64,000 nt of DNA. It comes from Stenopsyche tienmushanensis (taxonomy: Eukaryota > Arthropoda > Insecta > Trichoptera > Stenopsychidae). Below the pieces are notes generated by a model that made no database searches, was not told where the DNA came from, and saw only the letters and a program-made list of their open reading frames with translations. Positions 59,640 to 64,000 of this stretch are shown here, one piece after another (the first letter of the stretch is position 1; each line of letters starts with the position of its first letter). A program made the position numbers and the translations under genes. The stretch spans positions 248,001-312,000 of the forward strand of contig WACJ01000267.1 of assembly GCA_008973525.1 (NCBI GenBank), in the 5' to 3' direction.

Positions 59640-60065
59640 TTAAACAATATAATTTGTAAATAAATTGATTTCCGCGTTGTTGAATTAAAATAAACGCGTT
59701 TTTCCCGAAACTATTTTTTTCAACACGGTTGACATGATATCTCAAGTTATAATGAACAAATTTACTTTAAATTTAGTACAAAGCTTTTTTATATAATATT
59801 CTATTGTCCCTACCAGATTTATGTTAAAATTTTATTTTTAACTATTTAAAAAAAATTAAAACTGAAAAAATAAGGTCAAATAATGACTTTTTTAAACAGT
59901 CGCCATTTTGTGAAAATAAAATGATAATTTTTTCGTTGAGGTAGAGACTATAGCGACATCTTTATTTATTAAGAATCTTTTTATTTTTTTAAAATTCAGA
60001 TGATTAAAAGGGTTAAAATCTTGTCAACTAGCATACGCTCTTTTTTTTACCCCTTATAGTCCAAA
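59640..60065 (-). repeat. Family D block, copy D5 (inverted, long)
   Basis: CCCGAAACTATTTTTTTCAA then CACGGTTGACATGATATCTC, TGTCCCTACCAGATTTATG, AAGGTCAAATAATGAC, CAGTCGCCATTTTGTG, GTAGAGACTATAGCGACATC and TTGTCAACTAGCATACGC. The first part is the exact inverse of D1 and the second part matches D6, so this copy links the two halves of the family. Confidence 0.8.
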
Positions 60066-60069
60066 CCCA

Positions 60070-61445
60070 AACCCAAAATTTTCCCTTAAAATTCATCTGA
60101 ATTGATCCATATAAGTCCGATTAAAAGGAATATGTATTTTTTTTTACCATGATTAATGGGTTAAAAAGCTTTGTTAAGTAGTATTTTCGCAATTCGCGAA
60201 TAAAATATGAATGTAAAAAATCATTTCGCGGACGTCTTGGAATGCCTCGGAAATAAATTCTTTGGAACACGACCTTCCCCTATTAGTCCACAAAGTCGAC
60301 CTTTCTCTCTAAGGGGATTATTTGTTTTACTATCGCCCTTACGCCTATCGTATTTAAGTAAAGGTTTTGTTTTATTGCCGCTCAAAGGAAAAATGCGAAA
60401 GCCATTCGGAAAAGGCAGCATCGAGACCCATAAATATGTTTTATTCGCGGGGGCGCAACCGACCCCAACTGTATTTAAATGCCACCGAATGAGTGTTATT
60501 GCTTATCGAATTAGCGTTTTAGTAATCTGTAAATACATTTTCCGAATATCAAGATATTAAACACGAGATCCGCAATAATGAAGGGCGCGTGTGCCGCTCT
60601 CGGGGACGGGGTCTGAAACCACCGTACCCGCAGGCCCAAAACTTTTTGAACGCACCCAAAGTGACTTCATGAATTTACAGTTCGTGGTGTTATTTAAACT
60701 TTTTCAGTGTGTTTGTATTCACGCAACAACTCTAAAGTAGAAAATTAATAATTATATAATTTCGCCCCAAATTAAAAAAAATCTCAGATGGAGTTGGAAT
60801 CAACTCCAGAAATCGTATTATGTCTCATTTTTTCCGAATAATAATATGATTTTAAATAAAGGGCTGAACTATTTAATAATACATAGAGACCTTATAGATA
60901 ACTTAATACCCATTAAATAGAGGAATTTAAGCAGTTAATAAATCCTTCTTTACAACGAGAACATCCATGTCTTCAGTTGTCTTCTCAATTGATTTGAAAT
61001 AATCGAACAGGGAGGATTTCTTAAGAATGTTTCTGCTGTTCACAAAAGCACCCTTTAATACGATCATCCAGGTGACTCGCTAGGGGAGCGTTTGTAAATA
61101 CAAATCGGAGATTATACAACCTTTAATATCAATTACCCAAATATACAATATAGACGATATGGAAGTGATTCTGCCTCATGAAAGGACATTGATCAAGCTC
61201 TAGTCTTGCAGTGGATTGCGTATGGTTATACTAGGATGATGATAAAAAAGAAAAATATTGATGACAAAGATAAACTTAAAAATTCTTAGTCGATTTCAGG
61301 ATTTATCAACATAAAGTAAATATTGAGAAGATTAATAAAGATAGCCAAAACTGCCAATAAATTATTGATTTACTGGCAATAATACTATCACATCCTGCTC
61401 CTTTACTCTCATATGCCTAAAATTTATATTTAATGGGTTAATTAA
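60070..61445. other. Unassigned; less AT-rich island at 60200-60680
   Basis: A 117-residue plus frame (60207-60560) and an opposing 66-residue frame lie in the island; neither has a recognised motif. 61030-61100 is weakly similar to 35185-35245. Confidence 0.4.
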
Positions 61446-61449
61446 TAAA

Positions 61450-61705
61450 TTATATACAGATTTACGTCAAAATTTTATTTTAAACTATTTAAAAAAAATT
61501 CAAAACTGAAAAAATAAGGTCAAATAATGACTATATTTTTAAACAGTAGCCGTTTTGTGGAAATATATTTTTTTCTTTTTATTTAGGTAGAGACTATAGC
61601 TACATCTTTACTAATTGATATGTTTTTTTAATTTTTTTATTTAAGATGATTAGAAGGGTTGAAATCATGTCAACCAGGACATGCCCTTTTTTATCCCTTA
61701 CACTT
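61450..61705 (-). repeat. Family D block, copy D6 (inverted)
   Basis: AAGGTCAAATAATGAC, AGTAGCCGTTTTGTGG, GTAGAGACTATAGCTACATC, AGAAGGGTTGAAATCATGTC and AACCAGGACATGCCC, matching D4 and the second half of D5. Confidence 0.75.
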
Positions 61706-61979
61706 ACAATTGGAAACTAAAATTTAATATATATTCTGAGGAAAATTTCTTAATGTAGATCACGTAAATTCGATAACGAACCCTTTTAACTCTGTGATTA
61801 GTGAGTTAATTTTTATAGCGTACACATTGCGGGAGTATATATATATATTTTTTTTTTTATTAAATCTTTGTATTGAAGAAACTTTGTTGGAAATTTACAA
61901 ACAAATAATAAAAGAGATCCTGAATGTAATGTTTGAAATCATAATTGGAATCAATAATATTATCTTAGAAATATAAGTG

Positions 61980-62090
61980 CGATATTGTAAATAAAGCGCT
62001 GCTCGCACCATGTGCGTGCATACTCTCTCCGAATCACTCGAGTGCGCCCGCAACATGTGCGTACATATTCATCAAAGGGTTGAGAAGAAG
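61980..62090 (+). repeat. Low-copy repeat A', copy 2
   Basis: AAGCGCTGCTCGCACCATG, GCATACTCTCTCCGAATCAC, CTCGAGTGCGC, CAACATGTGCGTACATATTC and ATCAAAGGGTTGAG; the reverse complement matches 22135-22250. Confidence 0.6.
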
Positions 62091-62094
62091 ATAT

Positions 62095-63330
62095 TGCAAT
62101 TATTGCTAATAGTCTGAACAGAAAGTTGTCCTATTAATAGACCATTGGTAGACTATGATTGGGAAAAAAATTCAACAAAAAATATTATTTTGTTGAATTT
62201 TTGCATTATAATAAAATTGCTTTTAATTTGACTGTTTTCCTTGTTGCAATATGTAAAAGTGCTTTATTAAAAAAAAGGAGAAAAACTGGGTAAAAAAGAT
62301 TTTATTAGCGATCTTGGCGAGAGTTAAGGGAAGGAACCCTTGAATTGGCAATAAAAAATAACTGTAATGGAGTGACCCAAAACCGTTGCTTAGATCTCCA
62401 TTCCGCCAGTTTGACCTAAAAAAAAACAATACCCGCGATCGTTAAACGCGAAAACTAAGACAGTACAGCCTCGGCCGAGATAATGCACAAAATAAGATCT
62501 AGAAATTTTCATATGAATTTCCCGAACATTTTCACAGGGGACAGACGGCTTATTTTACGAGCGGTCGTTTACGAAATAAATTGTTCATCTTTTAAAAAAC
62601 ACTCGAAGCCTTTTTTGTGTGTTAAAAATAAAGAATCCCCCCATAAGACAGAGCGCCGGGGAGGAGACAAAAGAAAATGCGAAACGCCAAAAGTGGTCAT
62701 TGTGTTGTATATTTGGAGATAAAGAGAAAAAATTGCGGTCGAAAATTGATTGATTGGTTCACGGGGCCAAAATGTTTGGGGACCGGACCTCGTTTGGCGC
62801 GGGAATAAAAATCAAAATGGAAAAGGAAGAATTCTTCCCGGCGAATGGGGGACGGGGGACACCTAATAAGATTCCCCGCATAGTTTGTGTTTTCCTTTCG
62901 ACTTTGATGAAATTATTTCTCCGTGTGTTATTTTTCTTCCTTTGTCTACGGCGATCATTTGTGATGATATGTAATAAAAATTCTTATTCTGCGAGCACGA
63001 TTCAATTACATAAATTTGGGGGAGGAAATATTTTAATATCCCGCCATGTGTGGGTGGCTATGCGGGGGCTGCAATTTGATAGAAATAATGTGATACTGTT
63101 AAAAATAAATAAGTAAAACATACAGAAACAATTTGTCACGGGGGTGAAAAATTGCTGTCTTATTCGAGCTTGAAGCTGTATTATGCGCCTTACTTTAAAA
63201 GTCATTTATATATTGTAGTACTTTTTAACATTTTAAAATTTGTTTCGTATTAACACTTTGTGTTCCGGATCTGCGTTTTAACGTAACAGCAAATCTAATA
63301 TATTACCCATTTGATTAATGTAATCCAAAT
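62095..63330. other. Unassigned; less AT-rich single-copy region at 62400-63200
   Basis: No repeat family recognised. A 120-residue plus frame (62754-63116) has no motif and is probably chance. A TTAACAC-type motif TTAACACTTTGTGTTCCGG lies at about 63251. Confidence 0.4.
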
Positions 63331-63334
63331 CCAT

Positions 63335-63650
63335 TTTTCTCTCAGGTCCGCGCAGCGTGAATGTATCAATAAATGAGCCTTAACACTATTGATATTATTG
63401 GAACCATTTGTTGATAATTGATGTGGTGGCTCTCTATTTTGTACTCTATGAATAAATAAATAATAATATTGTATTAGAAATAGAAGCAAGGCATTAAAAA
63501 TAAATCGCTTTTCGCAATATTGGAGTATATTTAGACGTGTAGGGGTACCTTTACAGCACGACCTTGCCATCGATGTACGAGCGTATGAGATGCAAAATAC
63601 TCTCTCCGTCTCTGTCTTTTATTCACTAATTTCCGCACATAGTTTGTGTA
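63335..63650 (-). repeat. Family A piggyBac-like short element, copy A10
   Basis: Reverse-complement copy in two pieces: TTTTTCTCTCAGGTCCGCGC, ATCAATAAATGAGCCTTAAC at the left, and AGACGTGTAGGGGTACCTTT, ATACTCTCTCCGTCTCTGTC, TTCACTAATTTCCGCAC at the right. The middle is replaced by unrelated AT-rich sequence. Confidence 0.75.
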
Positions 63651-64000
63651 AATGAATTAACATGCATAACGTGTGAGTGGACGTTTTATGATATTCTGTT
63701 ATTATGCGAAAACCATAGACGCTTTTGATTAAAATTGATATTAAATATATTTTTTGTTGGAATGGTTGATACAAATTTTCATTCAGCAACCGCAAACACT
63801 TAACCGCCGAAGTATCCAATATAGATTTTTCCACCCGTTCCGACATTAACCCTCTCTTATTTTGTTTACTCTTCAATTTCGGTATCAGCTCTCTTACAGC
63901 TCTCCCTGCCAGTTCAACACTGTTTGGTTTACTCGATATATTTGCAGAGCATCATCGCGCTACCCCCGAATGTCAACGGCTATAATTAATTCTGTCAACT
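63651..64000. other. Unassigned AT-rich sequence to the window end
   Basis: Contains ATTAACCCTCTCTTATT near 63847, another isolated TTAACCC motif. No gene recognised. Confidence 0.4.

Noticed and set aside
60207..60560. 117-residue plus-strand frame
   Set aside because: Opposing 66-residue frame and no domain; likely chance in a less AT-rich island.
62754..63116. 120-residue plus-strand frame
   Set aside because: Apparent hydrophobic stretch in the middle comes from a T-rich run; no domain recognised.
1..64000. CRISPR array, bacterial operon or prophage
   Set aside because: No regularly spaced repeats, ribosome-binding sites or densely packed genes; all evidence is eukaryotic.

Overview
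This 64 kb window is AT-rich nuclear DNA of an animal, most probably an insect. Evidence: eukaryotic transposon families throughout (mariner/Tc1, Helitron, non-LTR retrotransposon, piggyBac-like and pogo/Tigger-like short elements), an arthropod-type initiator, a consensus splice donor, and no bacterial-style operons or long open frames. I could not name the species. I found no complete host protein-coding gene. Almost every open frame is a chance frame in AT-rich DNA or a decayed transposase; the window reads as deep intron or intergenic sequence.

The one candidate host-gene part is a CpG-rich segment at about 23860-24525. It holds an initiator (TCAGT, 24313-24317), a GT-rich untranslated leader and a good donor (AGAG|GTAAAA, GT at 24519-24520). 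I read it, with low to moderate confidence, as the promoter and noncoding first exon of a plus-strand gene whose coding exons lie outside the window.

Repeats dominate the rest. Labels used below: Family A = piggyBac-like short elements ending TTAACCC...GGGTTAA (ten copies). Family B = TA-flanked elements with inverted ends CACTTGGGTCTG.../...CAGACCCAAGTG and a CACTTAAAC variant, probably pogo/Tigger-like (eight copies). Family C = elements with CCGGGATCCCGGGATTGG at the 3' end (four copies). Family D = an AT-rich body with TGTCAACCGTGTT (six copies, two of them inside family B elements). Family E = a block with TCTACAAAGCTG and GGTGGCTAAGG (three copies). Helitron-like elements lie at 12850-14082, 31270-31570 and 49090-49396. 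At least six separate mariner relics (3.3, 12.4, 16.6, 33.0, 38.0 and 47.3 kb) and three of a Tc3-like relative (12.0, 18.5, 51.8 kb) are present, all broken.

Nested and composite loci are the most informative part. A non-LTR retrotransposon fragment sits in a Helitron with an 8-bp target duplication (13208-14017). A family A element sits in a family B element (43588-44455). Family C lies within or beside two mariners (33.0-33.97 kb; 46.5-47.66 kb). A fold-back family B element (55868-56785) carries two inverted copies of what looks like the transposase tail of its autonomous parent. Single-copy, less AT-rich islands between the repeats (for example 5150-5570, 20020-20630, 36470-37260, 41400-42600, 47700-48700, 62400-63200) have no recognisable coding content and could include regulatory sequence.
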